The translations under genes were made by a program, and so were the position numbers. From Parietaria judaica (taxonomy: Eukaryota; Streptophyta; Magnoliopsida; Rosales; Urticaceae), in NCBI GenBank assembly GCA_954871525.1, contig OX940864.1, positions 10,782,001-10,846,000 on the forward strand: a DNA stretch of 64,000 bases. The letters are read 5' to 3'. Under the pieces are notes generated by a model, which was not told where the DNA came from, searched no databases, and saw only the letters and a list, made by a program, of their open reading frames with translations. Below are positions 1 to 11,528 of this stretch, in pieces; positions within the stretch are counted from its first letter, which is position 1; each line of letters starts with the position of its first letter.

Positions 1-16
1 AAGAATTCATTCGAAT

Positions 17-1328
17 TAGGGCTATAACCGGAGCGGGTATCCGGATTTTTTTAACTACCCGTATCCGGATCCGATTTTCCGGGTATCCAAAAATCACTAC
101 CCGTATCCGGATCCAGCAATCCGGATACCCAGAAGTCCGAATACCTATTTTCAAAACCCTGTTTAATTATCCGTATCTGGTTTTGAAATTCGGATTCTGA
201 TATTATCCGGATATCCGGAATTCTATCCGGATCCGATTTAGGGAAAAAAAAAAGTTAAAACGTATGTCTCAACCACCATAAAAACCGTATATATGTTGAC
301 ATTGTCTCAACTAGCAACCACCAAAAAACCGTACAAATCTATTACATATTCTAATACATATAAAAATAAAAATGCATGAAAAAAATGTTATCGCCATCTT
401 CATTCCGCGCCATCTTTTCTTCATTCACGTGCATCATCGTCATCATCATCAACTGCAAAGAAGATAAGACAATTTAAAAAAAAAAATAACAAGTTAGAGA
501 AATGGCATATAAAAATAAGCATGAAATGAGCGTGAAATGAAAATAACTGAGTAAAGAAACACATTGAGTACACTGCTAAACATTGAGTATAATTGAAACT
601 TTACCCGTTTATATGTAAAGAAACACATTAAACACATTGCTAAACATTGAGTATTCAATGCTACCTGAAGAGTAGGCAAATCGAACAATCTTAAATCATA
701 GTGCAATCTTAAGCCAATCTAACAGTCCGACAACGGCAATCGAACTCTTAAGCCAAGCAATCACAGTGCAATCAAACTAAAATTAAGAAACGAGGAAAAG
801 ATCTGAAAATAAGAAACGAAATTAGAAGAGGAAAATAATATTGAGGGAGAGGGACTTACAAAGAGACTGAGAGCGAGGAAGAGGGGTTGAGAGAGGCGCG
901 AGGGCTAAAAGCAAGTTCGAAGAAGATCTGAAAATAAAATAAAAAATGAAATGAAGAGAGGCAGAGATCGAGGGAGAAAGACGAAGATCTGATCGGACTT
1001 ACAGAGAGGTTGAGAGCGGTGCGAGGCGGCGACGGACGAGGGCTTTGAGGCGGTTAAATAAGAGTAACCCTAGAAAATGAAAATGAAATGTCGACTGTCG
1101 AAGAAAGGAGAGTGAGTAACCCTAGAAAATGAATTAAAAAAATTAAAATAAACCGGGTTTAAACCGGATACGGATATCCGAATTTTTAAATAACAAAACC
1201 CATATCCGTATCCGGTTTTAAATCCGGATCTGGATACCCGTATCCGGATTCCGGATTCGGATTCGGAATTTAAAATTAGATACGAATGCGGATTTAAAAC
1301 CGGGTTCCGGGTTTTAGTTACAGCCCTA
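17..1328. mobile_element. Non-autonomous hAT-type DNA transposon
   Basis: The element starts TAGGGCTATAACC and ends in the inverse, GGTTTTAGTTACAGCCCTA. It is flanked by a perfect 8-bp direct repeat, ATTCGAAT, at 9-16 and 1329-1336. An 8-bp duplication with TAGGGCTRTAAC ends is the signature of plant hAT elements. Both subterminal regions (about 30-240 and 1150-1310) are crowded with TATCCGGAT-type motifs in both orientations, as expected for transposase-binding repeats. No transposase domain is visible inside, so it would depend on an autonomous relative. The open frames within it are low-complexity readings of the repeats. Confidence 0.88.
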
Positions 1329-1336
1329 ATTCGAAT

Positions 1337-2554
1337 AGGAAAAAAAAATGGCTTTAGGAACACTTGAATAGATGACCCTTTATATTCTAGATGATATTTT
1401 TAACCTCAACGTCCTTTTAAACATTTTAACACAAAATTACTTTCTTAGCACTTCTTTTCACATTTGTCTCCTTCGCTCCCTCTTCATTTTTTCTCGACCT
1501 CTCGTCATATTCTTCTCTCTATTAAACATTGTGTAGCGCCGCGACTGCTCTATCGAATTGACGATTGTTCTCATACGAGTCTTTTCAACATGTTTTGTCC
1601 TCACTCGCACGCTTCCTGAGAAACTTCTCAGAATGTCACTTATCTTAAGACTGCTCCAGATCAAACACGCTTAATTTTGAAGTTCTTATGAATGAGCTAC
1701 CGAAAAGAAGACGCATCTTGTTGACATGGGTAGTAACTATCAACTTTTTTAAGCCTCTTCAACCATACAATTCCATAGTTGTGTGATCACAAATAAGTGT
1801 GTTCTCATACTTACATAGTCTCGGGAATGTCCCATGAATTTTTTTTATTAAAAATTTATTTATATCTGCCCAAAATTTAGGATAGATAGTTGTCCAAAAT
1901 TCTAAAATTGTCAATTTTATTTTTTTGTGATTTTGCAGAATTTTTGTTGTTAATAAAATTGTGATTTTTTTATTTTGTTTCTTGCTTATTTAGATATTCC
2001 TGACTCTACCCCTTGACTAGTGTATTCATAAACAAGATAAGAGAACGGGATAAGGAGTGTACAAAATAATAAGAGAGGGAGAGAGAGAGAGACATGTGAC
2101 TTTGTCTCAAAATTTATATGTAAAAAAACTTGTTTTTCAATTATGAAACATTGAGGTTAACATTTAAGTTCTACCTTTTATTTGGTTAAGTTTTTTTTTT
2201 CTTTTCAAAATCATGAATTTATTAGGTCCCTAATTACTTTGCATAGTCGTGTCTAATATGGCCAAATATATGGAGCATGAACGTCAAAAGCTATTGTTAA
2301 TAAATAATAATGAAAAACATAGTCAAACATCAAAATTACTCTTGAATCACACATGCAAATATGATTATTTAAGTTTTGGGATTTATGCCGATGGAAAAAA
2401 TAATTTCCCTCCATAATTTTCAATTTCAAGAAATTAGTTTTGCTAGTCTCTAGTCGTCTAACCAACAAGTCAAGAAGAGATATGTTATAGAGAAAAAAGA
2501 AAAAAGTCATGAATAAACATAATTTGGTTAACAAAGGTATAAATATTTAGGGAG
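1337..2554. other. Intergenic, no gene seen
   Basis: AT-rich sequence with a GA-rich run near 2075-2095 and no reading frame resembling a protein. Nothing recognisable. Confidence 0.6.
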
Positions 2555-3560
2555 TACAAACTAAAAAATCAACTTGATAGTTTAAAATTGATAAAATAGA
2601 CAATGTTTGGTTAATATTGTTCAGTAGCCGATTAACCATATTCACCAATATAAAAAGACAAGACTACCCTTATATATTAATTAACTTATATATTAACACA
2701 TATTAACACGAGATTAACATGAGTAAATAAAAAATTAACACGAATAAACAAAAAAAAAATGCAAAATAAACGTGAAAAATACATCTCCATTAATTTTGAA
2801 AAAAATACGAAACTAACTACAAGATCAAACCATTAGCAATGGCTCAATTGGTGGTGACACTCATGGTCTCATTCTCATACACTGGAAGCTCCTCTCGGTA
2901 CCTTCCCACAACCAGATGATAAATCTCGAAAAGATCTGAGCTTGCACAGCTTAAATCCTTGTCTTCATCGTTGTCTTCTTCTTCGGACGTCTGCCAGCAA
3001 TGGTGTTGTCGTCGAATTAACAAACATTAACACATTCGGCCATGGCCTTCTTCTCCTCGCAATGTCTTTGGCTATTCGATGTGCGTCCATCAACGCACTA
3101 AGCAGCCCGCGCTTGGTGAACCCCACGGCAGCGACGACGGTGAAGGAAAACGTTGATGGGATCATGGAGGGTTCAACGCTGCACGGAGAAGCGCGGTGGA
3201 AAACGCCGGTGCGGCTGCGCACCACGGAGACGATGGAGTCGAAATCGAGGAGGTCGATCGTGCACGAGGCGGAGGCGCGCCTCTATACCGTTGAGGGTCT
3301 GGAGGTGCTTCGTCCAATCGGGGGGGAGAGAGAGAGAGAGGGATTCATTAATCAATTTGAAATATTCAAATTGTCAAATTAAACTTCTAAAATTATGGCC
3401 ACATGATCTTGATATTAATATTTAAATATAATTAATATAAACGTAAAATGTGGAGGTAAAAAAGGTATACAAAATTAGTTGAAAGCGCCACATCATCTTG
3501 ATTGACTATTTTGGAAATAAAAACCTTAAGTTTGCTAAAATGCAATGTAAACGTAAGAAT
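2555..3560. mobile_element. Candidate gene-capturing (Pack-type) TIR element, copy 1
   Basis: The left arm (about 2580-2680) contains an 'ATAGACAATGTTTGGTTAAT' block, then AGTAGCCGATTAACC and finally CTACCCTT. This matches in order the arms of the element at 36419-37129. The right arm (about 3425-3545), read in reverse, holds CAAAATAGTCAATCAAGATG, matching the internal arm of the same relative at 36743-36780. Between the arms lies a GC-rich segment of foreign character that includes a BIG GRAIN 1-like gene remnant. Exact ends and target-site duplication were not resolved. The order arm, host-gene piece, arm suggests transduplication. Confidence 0.55.
2818..3340 (-). pseudogene. Fragment of a BIG GRAIN 1-like gene (C-terminal end)
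   Basis: On the minus strand, one frame from about 2996 down to 2818 reads an acidic stretch (SEEEDNDEDKD), then SSDLFEI, then GRYREELPVYE, then TN, a TGA stop, and AIANGLIL before a final TAG. Plant BIG GRAIN 1-like proteins end in a very similar way (SSDLFE, RYREELPVYET, TNRAIANGLIL). The TGA therefore sits where Arg (CGA) is expected, one C-to-T change. Upstream to about 3340 the DNA is GC-rich with overlapping frames but no clear continuation, and no start codon or full-length frame survives. I read it as a dead captured gene piece. The family call rests on remembered C-terminal motifs. Confidence 0.65.
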
Positions 3561-4747
3561 GTGGCTATTCATTATAATTTCTCAAATATTTAATGTTTGA
3601 TTTTTGTGCTGGTATAAACTCAATATTTTTTTATGCTCAAAGTATTCAACGTTCGCAGAAAAATAAAAATAAAACTATTCTACTATAAAAATTAGAGCAT
3701 TTGTTATTTACGTCACAAATACTATTTAGAACCCGAAGTAAATTAAAAAGAAGAAAATAGGTTATAACCCCCGAGAAAAGAAAAGGTTTAGGTTCCAACC
3801 CCCGGTGGGCGGTGAGTCCAACCACCGGTTCAAGATGTCGCTGTCATTTTGTCATACTTTGCTAAAAAAATTTCAAAAAATCAAAGTGAGTCAAGCATAA
3901 TTTTAGTCCTAGTTCATCATCATGAACTTTGATCTCATTGTGACTCGTTAATTGTGAGTGTTAGAAAAATCACCTTTATACCAAGAAAAGAAATTATTAA
4001 TTAGATTGGTAAACCAACCTAACATTCCATATGCTTGTTTATTGGTAGCTTGGAACTAATTTTAGCACATTGAATGACTATAAGTTTTGAGCATGGAAAA
4101 AAAAAAAAAAACGAAAAAACGAAAAAACCTTTACATTAACTTGACAAGTTTTGAGCTCAAATTATTAACTCTATCATTCCCCCTCTTTTTTTTTTTGGTG
4201 CCTTTTCTACGTAAATATTTAACCATTTTGATCACAATTGTGACAAAAGGTCCATTGTAACTTAATTATATGGTCCATGGTCCCTTAAATCGACATGTTG
4301 TACATTAAGTTATATATAATTAATATGAATACATGGTATTCAATATTCAATAAATTAAAGGTTTTTATTTTTTATTTTTTATAACACGTTTATCAAAACA
4401 AAAATTCATTTTGTGATTGTTGAATAGTGTTTGTGGTAGAGTTAGATATTTTGTTAACATGAAACTGTAATATTTTTAGGCAATATATTCGAAAAACACA
4501 TACATTTTATATATATAAAAAAAAGTGACTTGTATTCCTTTTTTTTTTTTTTTGAGACAAAATTTTGATGTAAATAATTTTTTTTTATTAACTCTAGTCT
4601 CTATTATGAGGTTACATAACTTCTCACAAGTTCTATGTGGAAACTTACGATAAAAATCCTATTTCACATACAAACTACTAAATAAATTAATGCTAATTCT
4701 AATTTACATGAACCAAAGGCTTTAAAATGACATCATTCTGACAAAAT
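3561..4747. other. Intergenic, no gene seen
   Basis: AT-rich sequence with several homopolymer runs (4098-4112, 4540-4553). No coding signal is visible. Confidence 0.55.
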
Positions 4748-4870
4748 GTGCTTGGTCTAGTGGTAATAAGCATCACTTAAGACATTAGAGGTGTTGAATT
4801 CGAGTCACCATCGAGTAGGAGTGAAATCCAAAGATCCTCATATATATATATATATAAAAAAGAAAAAAAA
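4748..4870 (+). mobile_element. Candidate tRNA-derived SINE
   Basis: A pol III-like A box (TTGGTCTAGTGGTAA, about 4751-4765) is followed about 35 bp later by a B-box-like TTGAATTCGAGTCACC (about 4794-4809). The sequence ends in an (AT)n tract and an A-rich tail (4840-4870). Order and spacing fit the 5' head of plant tRNA-derived SINEs. No target-site duplication was identified. Confidence 0.5.
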
Positions 4871-5384
4871 TGACGATCATTCCATATTCTATTATGAAAA
4901 TGCACATAATAAAAATGTTCTATTAATGTTCTATTGTCACACACTAATTTTAATTGCAACAAATTCACTTTACGTACGTTTATTATATTATATTGAGAAT
5001 AGGCAAGCAAAACACAAGAGTTTATTATACCACAACCAGAAAAATGTCGATTTCTCTGTACATGTACGGTAAAATCTCATAATTTTGTGTGATTCATTTC
5101 CTCGGCGAAAAGCTTTTCCAACTTATACCAGAACGACGTCTCAGCCGTGACTTGATGCAGAAAACGGCGTGATATAGGCTAAATACAAGTCGGGGAAGAT
5201 ACAAAGCTTCCGTTTTCTAAGTATAAGACCTGTGAAACTAAGTGTAAGTCACTTTCTTTTGACTATGTTATGAACTTAACTTACATATCTGCTTCACGCA
5301 TAAGATTCACGTGTTTCTGATTTTTCAAAAGCAAGAAAATATCAGTGCGTTTTCCGAGTTCCTGAGCGAAAAAGGGCTATTTTC

Positions 5385-8300
5385 TCATTCCCCCGGTTGA
5401 TATAGGTGGAAACTTGAACTTGTCTCGGTCTTCGTAACCTGTACAAAAAAAATGGAGGGTTAGCATAAACAAGAGAACAAAAAAAGAAATTAAACGAAAA
5501 GTAACAGTTACTAAATGGCCTGAAGCGGAATGTTTACGAGTTTCCGAATTGGAGGGGGGATGTGTATGATGGAAATGTGTGTTAGACCTTTAGTAGGGCG
5601 TTTTTGTTCAATTGTAATCAGTAGGGCTAGGGTTTCCTAGGCGCCAACCCCGTGGAGAGATGGCACATTTGATTTGGCTTTTCCGTTCTACGTTTTTAGT
5701 GAATCGGGAATTCGTCACTGAGTGATTCATATTTGAGCTTTGCCTCGGTCCTATCAGTGTGCTTATGTTCTACTAGTTTCTAGAAATGGGAAAATCAAGA
5801 AAGGAAATAGTTCTATATATATATATATACACTAACCTCTGCTGTACGCTGAGCTCCACTTGGAAGAACCGGAGCAAGAGTTGACCAAAGAATCGGGTCA
5901 ACCAACGGGTCAATGGCACTGTAATTAGCCAACAGTGGAGCAGACAACAGAGGAGACAACGGGAACATATTTCTCTGCATACTCAATCCACCACTCATTC
6001 CCAAAATACCCTCGTGGCTTATGGATTTTTCGACGGCCTTGCCGTAATCCAATTTCTGAATGCTATTTTTATTTACGTTCTCATCGTTATCCTCGCTGAC
6101 TTCTTGCTTCGTCAATACTTTCTCTTGCAAGTTCTTATAGGCGGTTGACCGTGACAAAATGGTCAATGCCGACATGCTTGTGGCTTTGCTCTGTTTATTT
6201 TCGGGCACGATGCCTAAACGAGGCATTTGGTACGGTTCAGTGGGCTTCACCGAGCACTCTAAGGTTTTGAGTTCACTTCCAATATCGCCAACACAACCGT
6301 GTTTTGATTCCTCAAGTGATTTGACACCGGCATCTCCTTGGCGGGTTTTGTTTGGGCCCCACCACTTGATATGATTTGTTAAGTCGATCTTTCTCTCAAA
6401 ACATATGCTTCCCATAAACTCATTCTCTGGATCATCACCCTGACCGTAGTGAATGCTGTTATTGAAGTACTCGGATCCGGCCATACGACTAAACGACGGT
6501 TCCCACCGACTGTAATATAATGAATTACAACGTGACCAAATAGTTGGTGTATTAAAGTATTTGGTAATCATTTAAGAAAAACATATATATATATTACCTT
6601 GAAAGGCCCCGGTATTTAGCTATTCCTCTGGAGAAACCACTACTCTTTCTGCAAGGAGTATCTAAGGGTTAGTAACTTCAATAGTCTGCGACTGAATAAT
6701 TGTAAAAAGATTTGTAAACTCTTTCTGCAAGGATAATTGTAAAAATATTTGCAAACCTGCGAAGTGACGCAAGATATTCCTCTCGTGTCACGTTTTGCAT
6801 TTCTTCGATATCTCTAGTGTAATCCGTGACCTGGTGAAATTTATTATGGTTACATCATTAATGACAAACGAGTAAAAATTACGCCCATATTAAGTTCATC
6901 ATCAAGAATCGTCTACGTACCGGAAAATTAATGAGAGTCCCGGCGCCCCAATACTTCAAGGCAGCGAGATCATATGCTCTTGCTGCAGCCTCCTCATCAT
7001 CATACGCTCCTGTAAATCATATGCTACTCAACGGTTATCAACGTAAAATCCGTGAAAAAACTAGCACACTAACTTAATTTAATGAATGAAAAACACGTGA
7101 AAGGTACCAACATACCCAAATATACTGCCGTGTTTTTGTCACAGGCGGAGCATACATGCAACAGAGAAACAATTATATCAGCTTTCAAATGAAAGTGTAA
7201 ATCAGATTCTATACCCTAGAAGTATTCATGTCGCAGAATCTGACGTTAGAGCTATTATTATTTTCCGAACATGTGCCTGTGTGTGTTTAATGGAAAGAGA
7301 GAGTAAAGATAGGAACCTTGTTTTCCCTTTTTGTTCTGGTTCTGGTTCCAGGTACTTTTATCCCAAAGGTGGGCTTCATAACGGCCAGTCCATCTATGCC
7401 TAAACTTGCATTCAAATTACACACATCATGCTTATTTACTCTTTTTTTTTTTGAAAGAATATTTACTCTATAAATCATTGGATTTAAATTTAATCACTGC
7501 CAGACACTGAATACACCTTACCAACCATGATGTTAACTAATTTCTCAATCATTGGTAAACCCGATGAAAAGAAACAAGGATAAACTTACATCGATATTCA
7601 GCAAGTAGCATCTAAAGCAGTTTTATTCTTTTTCCTCAGCTAATCAGAGCTTATGAAGTTAAATTATTCAACAATTTACATACAACAAGGATACAGCGAT
7701 TCGATATCATATAAAACTTTTTTTTTTCTTTTTTTCTTTCTTATCTAAATTTTAGCTTAATAAGTTTAGACCAAGATGTTAAATTATTCAACAATTTACA
7801 TACAACAAGGATACAGCGATTCGAAATCATATAAACTTTTTTCTTTTCTTTTTTTCTTTCTTATCTAAATTTTAGCTTAATAAGTTTAGACCAAGATATA
7901 GCATTATTCAAAGGAACGAATTCTTAACTAACTAGAAACACATCTATTTCAATAATTTCCTGAGCAACAAACTGAAAATCCGGATTAATCTTTCTCTCTA
8001 TACCCAAATTTATATTGCTATACGAATTAATCTAGCATGTTGCACCAGCAGAGTAGCTAAAGAAAGTTAATATCACCAACAAAAACTTCATCCAATTCAA
8101 CCACTTCATCAAAGTTGAGTTCTTTATCAACATACAAACAGCGCCGATATTCAATACCACCGAAAACCTATATTTATTTCCGGCTCTGTCAGCTAAATTA
8201 GCCTAATCAACTAACAGAGCAATATCTCAAGCAGTGAGTTTCTAAGTCACTTCAATCATTTTCTCAGCACCAAACACGAAATCTTCCATTCTGTATGAAT

Positions 8301-8812
8301 TAATTCCGCAAAGAAAAGCTATTCCTCGGCCGACAAAAACCTCATCCGGCTAAACTGGTAATATTCTGAACTTATCAAAACTCATCAAGGTTGAGTAATT
8401 TGTTAGCTTATACACATCTGATACTGAGTATGATCTAAAACCTTTACAGTATCTCTTTTCTCTCTTTGCTGAATCAGCCTAACCAACGAATCTCTCAGCT
8501 AACTACAGTATCCATACATATCCATATACATATCCATAGACACACATATATATATATATACACACCAACCAATCTGTACCTGGTGACTCCGCGATAGATT
8601 GAGCTTCGCTTCCCCGCAGCGCACGGAGGCATCTTGCTGATCCTCTCCTTGGCCGTGCAGCCCCGCTCCTTCTTCGCCTTCTTCACTCCTCTGTACACCA
8701 AGTCCTGATCGCTCACCATCGCCGCCTCGGAGGTCTCCCCTCCTCCTCCGCCGCCGCCACCGCCGCCGCCAGACTCCGCCTTCAGTCCAGGATCGGACGA
8801 CGAGGACGCCAT
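5385..8812 (-). CDS. WRI2: AP2-type transcription factor (WRI2/At2g41710-like)
   Basis: Predicted nuclear DNA-binding regulator of the AP2/ERF superfamily, AP2 group. Eight exons join in frame to 421 aa (minus strand): 8580-8812, 7317-7399, 7116-7124, 6921-7009, 6757-6830, 6598-6648, 5837-6509, 5385-5438; every junction is GT-AG. After a poly-Gly tract (residues 15-25) comes a basic segment (KKAKKERG), then one full AP2 domain (about 70-138) with [19 protein letters not shown], the 9-nt VYL micro-exon, and [15 protein letters not shown]. The second AP2 repeat (about 163-215) is degenerate: it keeps KYRGLS and RWEPSFSRM, then diverges. The last residues (VTKTETSSS) match the Arabidopsis protein. 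Length fits the roughly 420-430 aa family, and the start is the first ATG after a GA-rich leader (8860-8881). In Arabidopsis, WRI2 is reported not to replace WRI1 in activating fatty-acid synthesis. Orthology is inferred from remembered sequence; the reading frame is seen directly. Confidence 0.93.
7659..7897. repeat. Tandem duplication (~119 bp x2) in intron 1 of the AP2 gene
   Basis: The block GTTAAATTATTCAACAATTT... through ...GTTTAGACCAAGAT occurs twice in direct succession, at about 7659 and 7778. The copies differ by only a few bases, so the duplication is recent. It lies within intron 1 and touches no splice site. Confidence 0.9.
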
Positions 8813-11528
8813 GGACGGACGATCTCAAATCACCAGTAAACCCTAATTACTCTTGGATCGAGAGAGAGAGAGAGAGAGAGAAATCGAAGGTCTGATTTTT
8901 GGTTGGTTTGTTTTGACAGTGACGGAGAGGGAAACGAGTTCGAGTTTTATTCGACCATTTTTATTTTACTAGCTACACGGAGAGTGAGTGAATTTACCGT
9001 TTTACCCTCGGTCGGGTATGGGAATAGGGAGGGAAAGCTCAGCGAGTAACGGCTAGGTACGGGAGCCAGGGCATTCAAGTCATTTCACGGGTTTTGAAAT
9101 TCTGTAGTGTATTTCACACAAAAGTCCCCCTGAGATTTGTATGCATGTGAAGCTTACCCCACTATTATTTTATTTTTAAAATATGACCATACGTGTTCTC
9201 GAAAGTTGTTTTGTCGATTGATTACCGTTCTTTTAGTGTCGCCCGCCTTCGTTCAACTGGACTTCAGCTTCGTGTTTCATCTGTTTATCTAATTACATTA
9301 TAATTATTATTTCTGATTTCCGATAGGTATTCGTTGATAAATCGCGACAACTCAAACCCTGGTCTAGATATTAAGAGGTATTACGATGAAAGTCGAAAGT
9401 AATAAAATAAATTATTTTGTAACGCGTGGAGGGAAATCTTTTACATTTTGAAGTATTAAGGGATATATTTAGCGGAGAGCTAAAATTCATGGAAGAGAGT
9501 GAAACAACAACATGTAAAATTGAGGGGCATAATGGCAATTAGAGAAGTTTGTGTGTTTGTTAGTGCATGGTATTTGTAGTGTAGTGATTGAGAGGGGCAA
9601 TGACAATGAGTAAGGAGCAAAGAGCATGTTGTGGAGCACAGCCAAGTGTCCCCTTCCCTATTATTCTCTAAACCCAACGGTGCTTTCTTCTTCTTCTTCT
9701 TCTTTTTTTTTTTTTACCATTTTATTACCTGTCACGCAACTTATTATAAATCGTTATTTACTGTTATTTTTACCGTGATTATTTACTTGGTAATCATGTC
9801 GCATGTAAAAAAAAAAATTACACGTAACTTGGCTATATTCCAAATGGCGGTGATGATAAAGCTAACTCGTTGAGGACTTTTTTTGGCTTATGATAGTGAT
9901 AAAACTGTTATTTGATTAATTTAATTAACTGTTTGAGCAAGTGGGTGTTTGAAAGTATAAAGCTATTCAGAGAAAGTTACTACACACATGTGCGGTAATT
10001 ACAGGTTAAAAAAAATTCAAAGTTTGAACTTAATGCTAGATTTACTTCCTTCGAATATATATAGCATTGAGTTAATAGTGCTATAATTCCTCAATATTCT
10101 AAATTTGTTGTGGTATAAATTTCATTTTTTTTTCAGTCACAGTTCTTAATGCTTATTATATTAAAAAAGCTTAAGTTGTGACAAAAAGTGAATTATATAA
10201 ACTTAAACTGTAAAAAAAAAAATCAAATTTATGCTACTATAAATAAACTATTGGATGCTTATATAATATTAGCCTTTTACCGCTTTCATATAAAAATCTA
10301 CATATTTTGAGTGTACTGTTGAGTTTACTAATCCATATTTATTTTGATATGGATATGATCTGACATAGAAAAAATAAAAATTGTGGTACAGATTCTTCGA
10401 GCGACGTGACATATATTTTTTTTTTCTCTTTCTAAAATCACTAAAAAGAAGAAGAAAAACGAGCCAATCTTACTATCTCAGTCAGTATAATTGATGAGAG
10501 CAATTTGGAAAGAGAAATACGACAGGACGTTTCATGTGCTATTTGATTTGACACTAGAAATGACTACGCTGCTACAAGTTTCAAACGACAATGCGGTTCA
10601 TCTTGATGAACCAATAATGCCTCTTAGCTCCTTAGAAAACGACAATCTATGCCAGCCAGTGAGGAGACATCTTTGTTTTACAAAATATATGAAATTTCGA
10701 ATCAATTGTCCTTTTCAATTATTCAGTACGGCTTGTCGTTCTAATTATTTGAATAAATTATAAAAATAATAAAGCCATAAAATAGGATGACGAGACGACC
10801 AGGGAAGTTAACGATCCAACGCAATTACAACAAGAGGTGAATCAGTTGAAATCGGATTTAAATAGATCTAGATTTAATCAAGTCGAACATGATTAACGCG
10901 ATTGAATTACTAATGAACAACATAGAACACTACATTTAGTATGTGTTTCAATACATTTGCACTTTTTTATCATGTAATATGCATTTTACGCATTTGAATA
11001 TTAATAAATAAATACATGTCAAATTTACACTTTATTTTATTAATTTTTTTCATTTATATTAATTAAGTTAAATAAATTTAAAACAATATATTTTTTTCTC
11101 TAATAATACTAGTATCGTGATTAACAAAGTTAAATAAACAGATCAAACACATTAACACAATTAGTAACTAAAATTAGTTTGAATTTATAAAAATCAATAA
11201 TAAAAGTGAGTAAAACACGTCACGAACAAATAGACCAGTTGCCAACTTATACTACAAAATAACTCATGGCCATTTTAATAGTAATAAAAAGGAGCAAACG
11301 TTGGTCCATTTATTTTCTCAAAAGAAGCTTGGAGAATGATTTAATAAATAAAATCCCCTAAGTTTCTTTTTTTCTTTTCCCTATAAATCCCTTTAACTTA
11401 TGTACATTGTACACACAACAAAACACTATTTCCCTCAACAAAAACACTATTCTTATTGTGTAAATATTATATATATATATATATGTATATATTAATTAAA
11501 TATAATGATTACAGAGACCGATCTGAAA
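8813..11528. other. Intergenic region between the AP2 and PPR genes
   Basis: Holds the upstream region of the AP2 gene (GA-rich leader 8860-8881) and the 3' flank of the PPR gene. The longest plus-strand frame (10491-10763) has no recognisable domain or splice context and is not called. An (AT)n run lies at 11468-11485. Nothing else supported. Confidence 0.6.

Noticed and set aside
10491..10763. 90-codon plus-strand frame in the AP2-PPR intergenic region
   Set aside because: No recognisable domain, no repeat or paralogue in the window, and AT-rich surroundings. Not enough to call a gene.
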